Shown: positions 45,279 to 55,438, counted from the first letter of the stretch. The stretch is 64,000 nucleotides of DNA from Thermaerobacillus caldiproteolyticus (GCF_013761245.1 NZ_JACDUT010000001.1:434001-498000); one strand, 5' to 3'. Notes: generated by a model from the sequence alone, not told the origin. Numbers and translations: made by a program.

Positions 45279-45333
45279 ATAGTTCAACTATTTAACTATT
45301 AAACAATTTAACTATGTAGATGGAAAAAGTCAA
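45279..45333 (-). promoter_or_regulatory. Promoter and operator of the MarR-MMPL operon
   Basis: TTGACT (45328-45333), 17 bases, TAAATT (45305-45310), minus strand. The -10 and start region hold three TTAACTAT/TTCAACTAT units, including the perfect 13-base palindrome ATAGTTCAACTAT (45279-45291). Confidence 0.75.
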
Positions 45334-45386
45334 CGGAAAAGATTTTTATTTACAAAATAACGGTATAACAATGAAAAAGTGAGACG

Positions 45387-45947
45387 ATGAAGAATAAAAT
45401 AAGAACTCACAAACACACATTCGTACCAAGACTATCTTCAATAGGAAGGACACTGGAAACTGATCGACAGCATCCCTTACAACATGAGTCCCTCCCAACT
45501 TGGGAGCATCAATTTGCTGTAGGGGAATTATCATTTTTGTTGCGTTCTTATTTTCTGAATAAAAATTGCTATGCAGCGATCGCTCCCTTTGATGTCCGAT
45601 TTGCGCTAGACGATGATTACGAACATGCAACCAATGTCGTTCATTATCATTTGTCATAAACACCAATTAACCCAAAATGGATGTTTAGGCGCTCGGGTGC
45701 TCATTGTGGAGGTACTATCATCGTCCGCCGTCCTAAAAGATCGAAATGAAAAATTTAAACTATATGTGCACTTCGATGCTCAAGAATACTGAATTGCAGA
45801 TCCCATTTATCGGACGATAGAAGCGTTTAGACTAGAGGACGGATTTTTCAAAAAAAGAGAAACGTTTGGCATAGGACAACAACTAACGTGTCTTTTGTTT
45901 TTCCTGATTTCACGTTCGAAGCGAATTCGATATTTTTTCAAACATAA
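45387..45947 (+). pseudogene. Uma2-family (DUF820) gene, frameshifted and stopped
   Basis: Translated fragments in successive frames line up with one Uma2 protein. First comes CYAAIAPFDVRFALDDDYEH. Then in another frame follow GARVLIVEVLSSSAVLKDRN, EKFKLYVHFDAQEY, a TGA where Trp is expected, and IADPIYRTIEAFRLEDGFF. Finally, after a shift, FVFPDFTFEANSIF ends at 45945-45947. At least two shifts and one internal stop are needed. Uma2 is a PD-(D/E)XK nuclease-like fold of unknown role. Confidence 0.8.
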
Positions 45948-45949
45948 AA

Positions 45950-45983
45950 AAGGATGTCGCCATATCATCTCGGTCGGCATCCT
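45950..45983 (-). terminator. Terminator of the GntR-ABC operon
   Basis: AAAGGATGCCGACC and GGCGACATCCTTT arms followed by TTTTATG on the minus strand, 25 bases past the last permease stop. Confidence 0.85.
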
Positions 45984-46010
45984 TTCATGGTTATAATTAC
46001 TTTTCCCATA

Positions 46011-46958
46011 TCACGCGGCAATATCGCGTTTCCGAAAAATGAGCCAAGTGAAACTATTAAATACAATAAAATAAACAAATAGCATTAGGATGGAAAATGA
46101 CATCGTCATTCCTTTCACAAGCGGAACTCCATCAATGTATCGTAGCAAATCGGTATTAGCAAATAACAAATATTTCGCCCATTTAAATTTCATCGCCAGC
46201 AACGCTGTCACTTCCGTACCGACAAACATAAGAAAAATCGCCAAACCAATCGCAAGAGAACTGTTGCGGAATATTGCGGATATCATAAAGGCAAACGTTG
46301 TCATCATCACAAGGGTGGCACAATTCAGCCCATATACACGTATAACATGGAACAACATATTTGTTTCAACGACGTTTCCATTTTGATACGCTAGATATGG
46401 CGTACGAATATGGTCGATTCCAAAAACAATGGCACTGATGATAGACGAAAACATCAGTAACAACAGCAGCATGCAGAAAGCAAATAAAAGAGTCGCTGCA
46501 TACTTTGACAGTAAAATTTTTGAACGGCTTGCCGGACGAATTAACAGCAGCTTAATCGTCCCCCATGAAAATTCACTGGCAATACTTCCCGCGGCAACAA
46601 TAATCGTAAATAGAGTAATGAGCTGAATCATATCCGCTGAATTAACCATATATCCCCAAAACGAATTGGAAGGAACCGGCCTTATATCATGTTCAAGGCG
46701 ATATTCATTAATTTTCAACTGCTGTTCTAAGTGGTTTTTATACATCTTAGGTAGTTTTTCGTCTGAAAGCTGCTCCTTAAGTGTTTGAATCTCCGAGGCA
46801 ACTCCCGCCTTCCAATTTTGCTGTTCTTTATGTGTTGCTTTTGTAATCAATGCTCCTGCCAATGTCGCCAAAGCAAGCAGCCCGATCATAAACCATGTGC
46901 TTATTCTCCTATAAATTTTCATATTTTCGTTTTGAATCAATGAGATGATACTAGGCAA
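46011..46958 (-). CDS. ABC-2 type transporter permease
   Basis: 315 residues, six predicted membrane helices with a long extracytoplasmic loop after the first (about 40-110). WGTIKLLLIRPASRSKILLSK is the cytoplasmic coupling-type segment seen in BcrB/ABC-2 permeases. It overlaps the ATPase gene upstream by 8 bases. It probably pairs with that ATPase as an exporter of a peptide antibiotic or similar molecule. Confidence 0.85.
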   Translation of the reverse strand: MPSIISLIQNENMKIYRRISTWFMIGLLALATLAGALITKATHKEQQNWKAGVASEIQTLKEQLSDEKLPKMYKNHLEQQLKINEYRLEHDIRPVPSNSFWGYMVNSADMIQLITLFTIIVAAGSIASEFSWGTIKLLLIRPASRSKILLSKYAATLLFAFCMLLLLLMFSSIISAIVFGIDHIRTPYLAYQNGNVVETNMLFHVIRVYGLNCATLVMMTTFAFMISAIFRNSSLAIGLAIFLMFVGTEVTALLAMKFKWAKYLLFANTDLLRYIDGVPLVKGMTMSFSILMLFVYFIVFNSFTWLIFRKRDIAA

Positions 46959-47865
46959 TTTCGTTTCCTCCCGTCATTTCTAAAAATCTTTCTTCTAACG
47001 ATTTCGTCATCGTTTGAATACCATACACTTTTACATGTTCAGACACTAACATCGCATTTAAGCGAGGAATTTCCTCATAATCTATGGAAACTTCAATTCC
47101 CTGATTAGTAGGTTTCATGTTGATACTAGAATATGCCCTTTTAATAATGCTTAACGCTTGCTCCACGGGCTCAACCGTAATCAGCACCTTTTGAGCTTGC
47201 TTCGACAGCTCTTGAACCGATTCGATTCCTACTAATCTTCCATGTTGAATAATAGCAAACCGATCGCACATCATTTCCATTTCTGAGAGAAGATGACTCG
47301 AAACAATCACCGCTAATCCTTCCTGTTTTGCCAGCTTACGCAAATAGTCGCGTATTTCGCGAATGCCAGCAGGATCAAGTCCATTCGTCGGCTCATCTAA
47401 AATAAGTAAGGAAGGTTTATGCAGCAAAGCTTGCGCTAATCCTAATCGCTGTCTCATTCCAAGCGAGTACGTTTTCACTTTGTCATGAATTCGTTTTTCC
47501 AAGCCGACCAGCTTGACAACCTCATCGATTCGCTCCTTTGTTACTCCTTTTGCCATTCGCGCATAGTGCAGTAAATTTTGATAACCCGTTAAAAATTTAT
47601 ACATCTCCGGATTTTCCACAATGGCTCCAACATGTTGTATCGCTTTTTCAAAGTCTTTTTTAATACTGATTCCATTAATCAGCACTTCACCGCTAGTCAT
47701 TCCCATCAGTCCTACAATCATGCGAATCGTTGTCGTTTTTCCCGCCCCGTTTGGTCCGAGAAAACCAAACACTTCTCCGGCAAATACTTCCAATGATAAA
47801 TCGTGAATAATTGTTTTCTTTCCAATATCTTTCCTTACATTCTTTAGTTGTAGCAGCGGTTTCAT
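46951..47865 (-). CDS. ABC transporter ATPase, BcrA-like
   Basis: 304 residues. Walker A GPNGAGKTT, signature YSLGMRQRLGLAQALL, Walker B LLILDEPTNGLDPAGI, and the C-terminal extension of the bacitracin/lantibiotic-immunity type. Overlaps the preceding ATPase gene by 4 bases and the permease by 8 bases. Confidence 0.92.
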   Translation of the reverse strand: MKPLLQLKNVRKDIGKKTIIHDLSLEVFAGEVFGFLGPNGAGKTTTIRMIVGLMGMTSGEVLINGISIKKDFEKAIQHVGAIVENPEMYKFLTGYQNLLHYARMAKGVTKERIDEVVKLVGLEKRIHDKVKTYSLGMRQRLGLAQALLHKPSLLILDEPTNGLDPAGIREIRDYLRKLAKQEGLAVIVSSHLLSEMEMMCDRFAIIQHGRLVGIESVQELSKQAQKVLITVEPVEQALSIIKRAYSSINMKPTNQGIEVSIDYEEIPRLNAMLVSEHVKVYGIQTMTKSLEERFLEMTGGNEIA

Positions 47866-48566
47866 TGTTTTTCTTCTCCTTCGTAAATTTTTTTAAGCCA
47901 GCCAGCGACACTGCAACGACTCTTTTCTCTTAATTCGTCCACGAAAGCTCGTTCCACCACTTTTCCGTCACGAAGAAAAATGACTTCATCTAACAAGCTC
48001 TCCACCTCATCGACTTCATGCGTGGTCATAACAATAGTCTGTTTTTCTAAATCAACAAACGATATCAATCCCTTAATAATCAATTCACGAACCATCGGAT
48101 CCAGTCCCGATAACGGTTCATCCATAAGCAAAACCGGTACTTCTCTTGCCAAAGCAAAGGCGATTTTCGCTCGACCGCGACCTCCTTTTGACAAATGTTT
48201 TAGTTTTTTTACCGGTTCTATTTGCATAAAGTCCAGTATGTCACGTGCTTTTTCCATATTGAAATCCATAAATTGAGAAGCGTAAAACTCCAGCATATCT
48301 TGAACGGTAAATCCGTCATAGTAAGCATCCAGTTCTGATAAATATGCGACATTTCTACCTATTCTTCTTGTCACCTCATGTCCGTCAACGAAGACTTTCC
48401 CGTTCGTCGGAAACACCAATCCGGCAATTAACTTTAAAAAGGTCGATTTTCCGCTTCCGTTCGCTCCAAGTACCCCAATGATTTTCCCTTTTTCCATGCT
48501 CAACGATATATCGTCTAACGCGACGACATTGCCGTACTTTTTCGTCACATTTTTCAATTGAATCAT
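47862..48566 (-). CDS. ABC transporter ATPase, YtrB-like
   Basis: 234 residues. Walker A GANGSGKST, a signature variant LSKGGRGRAKIAFAL in which the usual LSGGQ is LSKGG, Walker B LLMDEPLSGLDPMV. Such LSKG signatures are typical of GntR/YtrA-linked ATPases. It probably works with the membrane protein at 48947-49726. It starts 3 bases after the GntR stop. Confidence 0.9.
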   Translation of the reverse strand: MIQLKNVTKKYGNVVALDDISLSMEKGKIIGVLGANGSGKSTFLKLIAGLVFPTNGKVFVDGHEVTRRIGRNVAYLSELDAYYDGFTVQDMLEFYASQFMDFNMEKARDILDFMQIEPVKKLKHLSKGGRGRAKIAFALAREVPVLLMDEPLSGLDPMVRELIIKGLISFVDLEKQTIVMTTHEVDEVESLLDEVIFLRDGKVVERAFVDELREKSRCSVAGWLKKIYEGEEKQ

Positions 48567-48569
48567 TGT

Positions 48570-48944
48570 TTATACCCCCTCTCCCTGACTGAAGTCTTTT
48601 AACGAAGCAACAATTTCATCAATCGTAAACCCTAATTCTTTCATATTTCGCACAAAATCTGACATAATTTCTTGTTTCAGTTGCTCTCTCAATCGTTTGA
48701 TCACTTCCTCATTTTCCGTCACAAACGTTCCTTGGCCGCGCCGCGTTTCCACAATTCCCATCCTTTCCAGTTCACTGTACGTGCGCTGTATCGTATTCGG
48801 ATTCACACCTGTTTGCACCGCCATTTCCCTCACCGACGGCAGCTTGTCTCCCGCTTTCCATTCGTTTCGTACAATTTTTTTGTTAACTTTCTCCATTATT
48901 TGCATATATATCGGTTTCGTTGCATCGAACTCCTCGGTCATCAC
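48570..48944 (-). CDS. GntR-family repressor, YtrA subfamily
   Basis: 124 residues. N-terminal winged helix KPIYMQIMEKVNKKIV, LPSVREMAVQTGVNPNTIQRTYSELERMGIVETRRGQGTFV, and a short C-terminal dimer helix, which is the YtrA form of GntR. A matching palindrome, AGTGT..ACACT, overlaps the operon promoter. It likely represses its own operon until a cell-wall antibiotic signal. Confidence 0.9.
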   Translation of the reverse strand: MMTEEFDATKPIYMQIMEKVNKKIVRNEWKAGDKLPSVREMAVQTGVNPNTIQRTYSELERMGIVETRRGQGTFVTENEEVIKRLREQLKQEIMSDFVRNMKELGFTIDEIVASLKDFSQGEGV

Positions 48945-48946
48945 GC

Positions 48947-49726
48947 TTACACCTCAACTTTTCTGTCAATTAACCAAGCAGATAAAAGAAATAGCCCAAT
49001 AGCGATACACGCATAGTAAACAAGTACACCGAGTGGAAAATATTCTGTTTTTTCCAATATCACATGTTTTCCATTCATCACCATGGTGTTGATAAATTCA
49101 ATGTCGAAATACCCCCATTTTGTTAATCGATCATATAAAGCAGTTTTTCCAAACCAATTCTCTAACCACGCAAACAAAACAATGATAATAGAAGTCATTA
49201 TAATACCCAGCTTTGGTGCAAACTGTTTGCATAAGCGGTACACCGTCCAACAAAATACCAACCAAATTGCGATACAAATGGAAAGAAAAACAATATTTCC
49301 CGCAACAATCAGTCCGCTATTTAGTACAAGCATAGAATCCCATGTTTCCTTCGCTATATACGAGCCTCGTAATTGCACAAACCCTACGTATGCAAATATT
49401 CCAGCAACAAGAAAAGAAACTAGGAATCCCACTACGCCAACGAATAGCTTTGCACCTAATAAGCGAAAAGCTGATTGCGAAGTGTGCATCCATAAATGTA
49501 AGTGTCTTGACTCTATTTGTAAACTGACAAACATAAAGAAAGCTACATAAAAAACATGAAAAGCTACAATCACTATAGATGGAACAAACAGAATTCCCGG
49601 ATCACCATACTTTAGCGAAAAAGCATATGCAATCAAATTACTAATCACAACAAACCCAACACTTCCGAAAATCCACAGTCTGGAAATACGAAATTCCTTT
49701 TTTAAAAGACCAACCCACGGATTCAT
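48947..49726 (-). CDS. Polytopic membrane protein, probable ABC permease partner
   Basis: 259 residues with six hydrophobic helices and no clear named domain. It is the first gene of the operon and lies 2 bases from the GntR gene, so it is probably the permease of the YtrB-like ATPase. The N-terminal LLKKEFRISRLWI resembles ABC-2 permease starts. ATG after GGGGG. Confidence 0.7.
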   Translation of the reverse strand: MNPWVGLLKKEFRISRLWIFGSVGFVVISNLIAYAFSLKYGDPGILFVPSIVIVAFHVFYVAFFMFVSLQIESRHLHLWMHTSQSAFRLLGAKLFVGVVGFLVSFLVAGIFAYVGFVQLRGSYIAKETWDSMLVLNSGLIVAGNIVFLSICIAIWLVFCWTVYRLCKQFAPKLGIIMTSIIIVLFAWLENWFGKTALYDRLTKWGYFDIEFINTMVMNGKHVILEKTEYFPLGVLVYYACIAIGLFLLSAWLIDRKVEV

Positions 49727-49753
49727 GCTGTATCCCCCTAATATTAGTGAATT

Positions 49754-49796
49754 AGTGTTCTAGTCACATAGTACACTAATATTTAAAAAATGTAAA
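49754..49796 (-). promoter_or_regulatory. Promoter with YtrA-type operator
   Basis: TTTACA (49791-49796), 17 bases, TACTAT (49768-49773), minus strand. The 24-base imperfect palindrome at 49754-49777 begins AGTGTACTA and ends TAGAACACT, like the B. subtilis YtrA site, and covers the -10. Confidence 0.8.
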
Positions 49797-49984
49797 TACA
49801 TCTTTTTCCTTTTTTCATACACATAAACGATCAAAAATCGTCGTATGCTTAAACAAAGAAAACAAGACAAATAAAAAAGATGCCGTATAATCGCGCTAGA
49901 TCGATATTCAACGCTATTCCACATCTCGAAATATCTCGCTACTGTGTCCATACTCCTGATGACAGAATCAAATGCTACTCCTAC

Positions 49985-50400
49985 TCCATGATCGTTTCGG
50001 CATAAACGGTTCCTTCTTCTAACACGTTTTGACGAACAATTTGATGATGCAGGTCAACGATCTAGCACTCCATTGTCCCCTATAATAAATATCTGAAATC
50101 TGTCTTATAAGTAGGCGGACTGGCTACTTTTATCGCGACAATCGGAAGCTCTTTGTATCCGTCAATAACCTTCACCGGCCGTTCACAATCAACTGCTGCA
50201 TCGGGCTGGACAAACTCGTTCATCATTTCCCTATTATGTTCTAGCTTCACGGACCCTTGCATGTACTTTTTCTTTAATTAGTAAAACGATTTGGTGTTCT
50301 AACACGGGGAACGGAGACATATTCACCGCTTCATACATACACGTCACCCCTTGCCAATGGTTTTGTTTCCTCCATGATTTTCCGTATTTTGAATGACATA
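49985..50400 (-). pseudogene. Second Uma2-family (DUF820) gene, broken
   Basis: Minus-strand fragments in different frames give a Uma2 order: YEAVNMSPFPVLEHQIVLL, then FVQPDAAVDCERPVKVIDGY with ELPIVAIKVASPPTYKTDF, then after stops ECxIVDLHHQIVRQNVLEEG and TVYAETIMEE. VQPD, EVASPST-like and YWIVD-like blocks are family hallmarks. Several stops and shifts make it non-functional. It lies on the other side of the ABC operon from the first relic. Confidence 0.75.
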
Positions 50401-50561
50401 AATTTCAATCGTTTATTTACCGGTAAAGAAGTGCAAAAACACTAACAGCTTATTAGTACGCGGAATATCAATAATGCGGTATACTTTCCAGATCCTCTTT
50501 TTTGTACTCATACATCCACTCTCACTTTCTATCTCCTTTCTATAAAACGTAACGCACAGCA

Positions 50562-50603
50562 TAAAAGCAGCCCCCACGTTATGCTTCCGCATAAAATGGG
50601 GGC
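50562..50603 (-). terminator. Terminator of pheST
   Basis: GCCCCCATTTTATGCGGAAGC opposite CATAACGTGGGGGC forms a long hairpin followed by TGCTTTTATG on the minus strand. It lies just after the pheT stop. Confidence 0.85.
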
Positions 50604-50609
50604 TTACTT

Positions 50610-53024
50610 TTATCCGCGCAATGTCGCGCCGAATTGTTTTTCAACTGCTTTGATGACTTGTTCGTGTACGGCTGTCACTTCTTCGTCTGTCAATGTGCGT
50701 TCTGGGTCGAAGTAACGGAGGGAGAAGGCAATGGACTTTTTGCCATCAGGTAGACGGTCGCCTTTGTACACGTCGAAAATCGTTACTTCTTTCAGCAATT
50801 CGCCGCCTGCTTCGATGATTGCTTGTTGAATATCCCCTGCAATCACTTGCTCATCAACAACAAGAGCAATATCACGTGTGATCGATGGGAAGCGTGGAAT
50901 TAGCGAGTAGCGAATGTCCTCCACTTCTGCGTTCAACAAGTCGGTCAAGGCTAATTCAAAAACGTACGTTTCTTTTACATCATAGTCTTTTTGCACGCGT
51001 GGATGCAATTGACCGACAAAGCCGATTACGTTCCCGTCAAGCAAAATATCTGCCGTGCGTCCCGGATGCATATGCTCGCGTTTTGCTTGCTTATATTCAA
51101 TGCGTTGTTCTAAGCCAAGCAGATGGAATAATCCATCAAGAATTCCTTTGACGACATAAAAATCAACCGCTTTTTTCTCCCCTTGCCATAGATTTGCGTG
51201 CCATAAGCCAGTGATCGCTCCAGCTAAACGTTCTTTTTCTTCTGGAAGTTCATGTGCATCTTTTGTTAAATACACCGCACCTGTTTCGTACACTGCAACG
51301 TTTTCCACTTGACGCGCACGGTTATAGCTGACAACTTCGAGCAAATGCGGCAGTAAGCTTTGACGAAGAACACTGCGCTCTTCGCTCATCGGAAGCGCCA
51401 AGCGAATCGGTTTTGCTGTTTCTAAAGCGAACATCGTCGCTTTTGCTTCACTTGTTAAGGAGTACGTAATCGCTTGGAATAGACCGACATCTTCTAAATA
51501 ACGGCGCACTTTGCGGCGTTTTGCTTGATACGACGTCAGTTTTCCCGGCTTGGATTCCGCAATCGGCAACGTTGCCGGCAAGCGGTCATAGCCATACAAT
51601 CTCGCTACTTCTTCGATAATATCTTCTTCAATAGAAATATCGCGACGACGTGATGGAACGGTAATCGTAAATATTTCGTTATCTTCGGTAAAGGCGAATT
51701 GTAAGTTCGTTAAAATCGTTGCGACTTCCTCTTTTGTAATGTTCGTGCCAAGCACTCGATTGATGCGGTCAAGTGTAATGGTAACCGTCACTTTTTCTTG
51801 CTTGAGCGTATTCACTTCGACGACGCCACCAACCACCTCTCCGCCAGCATACTCGACCATTAACGCAGCCGCGCGGTCTAACGCCTCCTTTGTACGCGCC
51901 GGATCAATGCCTTTTTCAAAACGCGTGCTTGCTTCACTGCGCAAGCCGTGGTCTTTTGACGCTTTTCGAATCGTCGCGCTTGTAAAATAAGCAGACTCAA
52001 TAAACACGGTCGTTGTGTCGTTTTGTACTTCGGAATTGGCTCCACCCATGACACCGGCAAGCGCGACAGGCTCTGTTCCGTTTGTAATGACGAGATGGTC
52101 TTCCGTTAACGTTCGTTCCGTATCATCCAGTGTAATGATGGTTTCACCTGCTTTGGCACGGCGCACTAAAATCTCTTTGGAGCCGAGACGGTCATAATCG
52201 AACGCATGAAGCGGTTGGCCGTACTCAAGCAAAATATAGTTCGTAATATCAACGACATTGTTATGCGGGCGAATGCCGGCTGCCATTAAGCGTGTTTGCA
52301 TCCAAAGCGGTGATGGTCCGATTTTTACATTTTTCACAATGCGTCCTGCGTATAACGGATTGTCTTCCGTCGCTTCGACGCGCACGGATATATAATCATG
52401 AACGTTTTCATCATTTTCGTGAAGCTCGATGGTTGGCAGCTTCACATCCCGGCCTAAAATCGCCGCCACTTCATAGGCAACACCGATCATGCTTAAGCAA
52501 TCAGCGCGGTTTGGTGTCAAGCCAAGCTCTAATACTTCATCGTCTAAGTTTAATAGCTCTAATGCATCCGCGCCAACGGGAGCATCGCTTGGAAAGACGA
52601 AAATTCCGTCTGCATATTCTTTCGGAACAAGTTTTGATTCAACGCCAAGTTCCTGAAGCGAACAAATCATCCCATTCGATTCTTCGCCGCGCAATTTTGC
52701 CCGCTTAATTTTGAAGTTGCCTGGCAATACTGCTCCGACTTTGGCAACGGCGACTTTTTGTCCTTTTGCGACATTCGGGGCACCGCAAATAATTTGTACT
52801 GGTTCTCCTTCGCCGATATCGACGAGGCATTTGCTTAATTTATCGGCATTGGGATGCTGCTCGCGTTCAAGCACATGTCCAACGACAACCCCTTTTGCCC
52901 CTTTATTTAATATTTCTACACTTTCCACTTCAATGCCGCTTTTTGTAATTCGATCAGCTAATTCTTTTACGGTGATTCCCGTTAAATCAACATATTCTTG
53001 TAACCATTTATATGAAACAAACAT
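50610..53024 (-). CDS. pheT: Phenylalanyl-tRNA synthetase beta subunit
   Basis: 804 residues. N-terminal EMAP/OB domain (residues 40-150, [21 protein letters not shown]), B3/B4 editing region near 200-390 with [10 protein letters not shown]5 near 405-475, the core synthetase fold, and C-terminal FDX-ACB ([16 protein letters not shown]). It forms an alpha2beta2 enzyme with PheS. It starts 16 bases after pheS. Confidence 0.97.
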   Translation of the reverse strand: MFVSYKWLQEYVDLTGITVKELADRITKSGIEVESVEILNKGAKGVVVGHVLEREQHPNADKLSKCLVDIGEGEPVQIICGAPNVAKGQKVAVAKVGAVLPGNFKIKRAKLRGEESNGMICSLQELGVESKLVPKEYADGIFVFPSDAPVGADALELLNLDDEVLELGLTPNRADCLSMIGVAYEVAAILGRDVKLPTIELHENDENVHDYISVRVEATEDNPLYAGRIVKNVKIGPSPLWMQTRLMAAGIRPHNNVVDITNYILLEYGQPLHAFDYDRLGSKEILVRRAKAGETIITLDDTERTLTEDHLVITNGTEPVALAGVMGGANSEVQNDTTTVFIESAYFTSATIRKASKDHGLRSEASTRFEKGIDPARTKEALDRAAALMVEYAGGEVVGGVVEVNTLKQEKVTVTITLDRINRVLGTNITKEEVATILTNLQFAFTEDNEIFTITVPSRRRDISIEEDIIEEVARLYGYDRLPATLPIAESKPGKLTSYQAKRRKVRRYLEDVGLFQAITYSLTSEAKATMFALETAKPIRLALPMSEERSVLRQSLLPHLLEVVSYNRARQVENVAVYETGAVYLTKDAHELPEEKERLAGAITGLWHANLWQGEKKAVDFYVVKGILDGLFHLLGLEQRIEYKQAKREHMHPGRTADILLDGNVIGFVGQLHPRVQKDYDVKETYVFELALTDLLNAEVEDIRYSLIPRFPSITRDIALVVDEQVIAGDIQQAIIEAGGELLKEVTIFDVYKGDRLPDGKKSIAFSLRYFDPERTLTDEEVTAVHEQVIKAVEKQFGATLRG

Positions 53025-53040
53025 CGTTTAACCCTCCCTT

Positions 53041-54075
53041 TTACACACGATGAAATTGTTGCAAGAAACGGATATCATTTTGATAGAAATGGCGAATGTC
53101 GTCAATGCCGTATTTCAACATGGCGATGCGCTCCGGTCCCATTCCAAACGCAAAGCCCGTGTATTTTTTCGAGTCAAAGCCTGCCATTTCAAGAACGTTA
53201 GGATGAACCATACCCGCACCTAAAATTTCAATCCAGCCTGTTCCTTTACATACATTACAGCCATGCCCGCCACAATTGAAACAAGAAACGTCTACCTCTA
53301 CAGATGGCTCAGTGAATGGGAAAAAGCTTGGACGGAAGCGAATGTCACGGTCTTCCCCGAACATTTTGCGGGCAAACTCGCGAAGCGTTCCTTTTAAATC
53401 GCTCATGCGAATGTTTTCATCGACAACAAGCCCCTCAATTTGTGTAAATTGATGAGAGTGCGTCGCATCGTCGTTGTCGCGGCGATACACTTTTCCCGGA
53501 CAAATAATTTTGACTGGACCGCGTCCTTGATGCTTTTCCATCGTGCGCGCTTGCACTGGTGACGTATGGGTACGAAGCAAAATTTCTTCGGTAATATAGA
53601 ACGAATCTTGCATATCGCGCGCCGGATGGCCTTTTGGCAAGTTCAACGCTTCAAAATTGTAATAGTCTTTCTCGACTTCCGGTCCCTCGGCAATCGTATA
53701 GCCCATGCCGATAAATAAGTCTTCGATTTCTTCAATGACCCGTGTAAGCGGGTGATGATTCCCCAGTTTCACAGGACGTCCTGGAAGTGTTACGTCAATC
53801 GCCTCGGAAGCTAATTTTTTCTCAACTTCTTCTTGTTCTAATTTCGCTTGTTTTTCTTCTAATGCAGATTGGATTGCTTCGCGCACTTCATTCACTAGCG
53901 CTCCCATAATCGGACGCTCTTCCGGAGATAATTTTCCCATGCCACGAAGCACTTCCGTAATCGGCCCTTTTTTGCCAAGATAAGCGACTCGAACGTCATT
54001 AAGCGCTTTTAAATCGCTTGCTGCTATGATTTTCTCAAGCGCTTCTTGTTGAAGTTGTTGTAATCGTTCTTTCAT
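53041..54075 (-). CDS. pheS: Phenylalanyl-tRNA synthetase alpha subunit
   Basis: Catalytic class-II aminoacyl-tRNA synthetase subunit, 344 residues. An N-terminal coiled coil is followed by [19 protein letters not shown], motif 2 around [10 protein letters not shown] and [18 protein letters not shown], and motif 3 [17 protein letters not shown]. Zinc-like Cys cluster [14 protein letters not shown] is present. Controlled by the T-box leader upstream. Confidence 0.97.
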   Translation of the reverse strand: MKERLQQLQQEALEKIIAASDLKALNDVRVAYLGKKGPITEVLRGMGKLSPEERPIMGALVNEVREAIQSALEEKQAKLEQEEVEKKLASEAIDVTLPGRPVKLGNHHPLTRVIEEIEDLFIGMGYTIAEGPEVEKDYYNFEALNLPKGHPARDMQDSFYITEEILLRTHTSPVQARTMEKHQGRGPVKIICPGKVYRRDNDDATHSHQFTQIEGLVVDENIRMSDLKGTLREFARKMFGEDRDIRFRPSFFPFTEPSVEVDVSCFNCGGHGCNVCKGTGWIEILGAGMVHPNVLEMAGFDSKKYTGFAFGMGPERIAMLKYGIDDIRHFYQNDIRFLQQFHRV

Positions 54076-54097
54076 GTGCTACTCCTCCTTTTTTCAA

Positions 54098-54368
54098 ATA
54101 AAAAACTCGCCCCTCAAACAAGGGACGAGTGAAATCGCGGTACCACCCTTCTTAACAGCGCAAAAAAGCACTGTTCACTTCATTGGGATAACGGACGTTG
54201 CCGGAACACCTTTACATTCTACTGCTGTAGAATGGTCCAAGTGTCAACTCCAGAGGTGAATTCACTTGCTTCTACCATAAAAACGCTCCCAGTCTACGGC
54301 GTTTTCTCCCTGGATGGCGAGTGGCAAGCTACTCTTCTCTATCATCGTTGTTTTCCTTATTTCGCTAT
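54098..54368 (-). ncRNA. T-box leader of pheST (Phe specifier)
   Basis: On the minus strand the T-box sequence AGGGTGGTACCGCG lies at 54137-54150, and the terminator ACTCGTCCC..GGGGCGAGTTTTTTA follows at 54100-54130. A Stem I specifier loop GAATTCACC offers TTC (Phe). Uncharged tRNA-Phe would favour the antiterminator and expression of pheST. Confidence 0.93.
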
Positions 54369-54374
54369 TTTTAT

Positions 54375-54403
54375 ATTATAGGCAAACAAAAGGAGCGTTG
54401 CAA
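54375..54403 (-). promoter_or_regulatory. SigA promoter of pheST leader
   Basis: TTGCAA (54398-54403), 17 bases, TATAAT (54375-54380), minus strand. Confidence 0.85.
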
Positions 54404-54409
54404 CCTCTA

Positions 54410-54572
54410 TCTGTGCAAATAGTCTTATCTCATCGCCGCACTTCCACCATATCAGCTGTTCGATTAAACGAACCAAAAGCCGCTCTAGTATTTTATCTTG
54501 GCGAGATTGTCCTTCTTTGAGGCTGGCAACGTCCCACTTTAACACTGCAACATCTTCTTTTACTTGTTTCAT
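54410..54572 (-). pseudogene. Coiled-coil protein fragment
   Basis: The minus-strand frame starting MKQVKEDVAVLKWDVASLKE and continuing GQSRQDKILERLLVRLIEQ is strongly coiled-coil. It has no ribosome site and runs into the pheST promoter. It looks like the remains of a small gene; the family is not recognised. Confidence 0.35.
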
Positions 54573-54682
54573 GTATTCTTACAATTGAACAGTGTCTATC
54601 TTCATTGTTTCATATGCGTGTTTTGTACGTCGAAATGTTCAATAATCAGGCTTCATTTCATCCATACCGGTCGTTTTTTAGG

Positions 54683-55438
54683 CTATCCGCGCAAATAATA
54701 AAGCAAAATTCCCGTGGCAACGGCAACATTCAATGACTCGGATTTACCGTAAATCGGGATATATAAATTTTTCGTAGTCATCTGAAGCAGTTCTTTGTTG
54801 ACACCGCTGCCTTCATTTCCGACAAGAAGGGCAAACGGCTCGTTCGGCTTCACTTGTTTATAATCTTCTCCGTTTTCTAACGCTGTACCGTAAATACGGA
54901 CTTGCTGCTCTTTTAATGTGTGTATCCACTCACGAAGGTTTCCGCGAATAATCGGAAGGTGGAACAGCGAGCCTTGTGTGGCGCGAATAACTTTCGGATT
55001 GTACAAGTCAACACAGCCTTCTCCGAGAATGACGGCATCTATTCCTGCCGCATCGGCAGTACGAATCATTGTCCCGACATTTCCAGGGTCTTGCACCGCA
55101 TCGATCAATAACACATTCGCTTTTCCCCAATCGATTTGTTCATATGTAAATTGTTTGCACACAGCAGCGATTCCTTGTGGCGTTTCTGTATCGCTAATTG
55201 TCTTCATAATTTCTTCTGTTACTATCGTAATCGGGAGGTTATCCACATCCCAATTTGGCGGAATTTCTTTTTTCTCCTCTAAAATGATTTCCACCATGTG
55301 AATACCGCTTTTTAACGCTTCCTCGACTAAATGAAACCCTTCAATGATAAACAAGCCGGTTTTTTCCCGTTCTTTCTTTGTTAATAGCTTTTTCCACTGT
55401 TTAACTTGTGGATTTTTTGTTGATTCAATTCGTTTCAA
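54683..55438 (-). CDS. ysgA: TrmH-family RNA 2'-O-methyltransferase YsgA
   Basis: 251-residue SpoU/TrmH-type methyltransferase. The N-terminal substrate-binding part has STKNPQVKQWKKLLTKKER. The SPOUT knot has DPGNVGTMIRTADAAGIDAV, VGNEGSGV and PIYGKSESLNVAVATGILLY. TTG at 55436-55438 after AAAGGAG; the upstream hydrophobic extension is rejected. Target RNA (rRNA or tRNA) is not certain. Divergent from sspI. Confidence 0.9.
   Translation of the reverse strand: MKRIESTKNPQVKQWKKLLTKKEREKTGLFIIEGFHLVEEALKSGIHMVEIILEEKKEIPPNWDVDNLPITIVTEEIMKTISDTETPQGIAAVCKQFTYEQIDWGKANVLLIDAVQDPGNVGTMIRTADAAGIDAVILGEGCVDLYNPKVIRATQGSLFHLPIIRGNLREWIHTLKEQQVRIYGTALENGEDYKQVKPNEPFALLVGNEGSGVNKELLQMTTKNLYIPIYGKSESLNVAVATGILLYYLRG

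Noticed and set aside
54410-54572. Coiled-coil ORF upstream of pheST as a functional gene
   Set aside because: No ribosome site, and it reads into the -35/-10 region of the pheST promoter. Listed only as a fragment.
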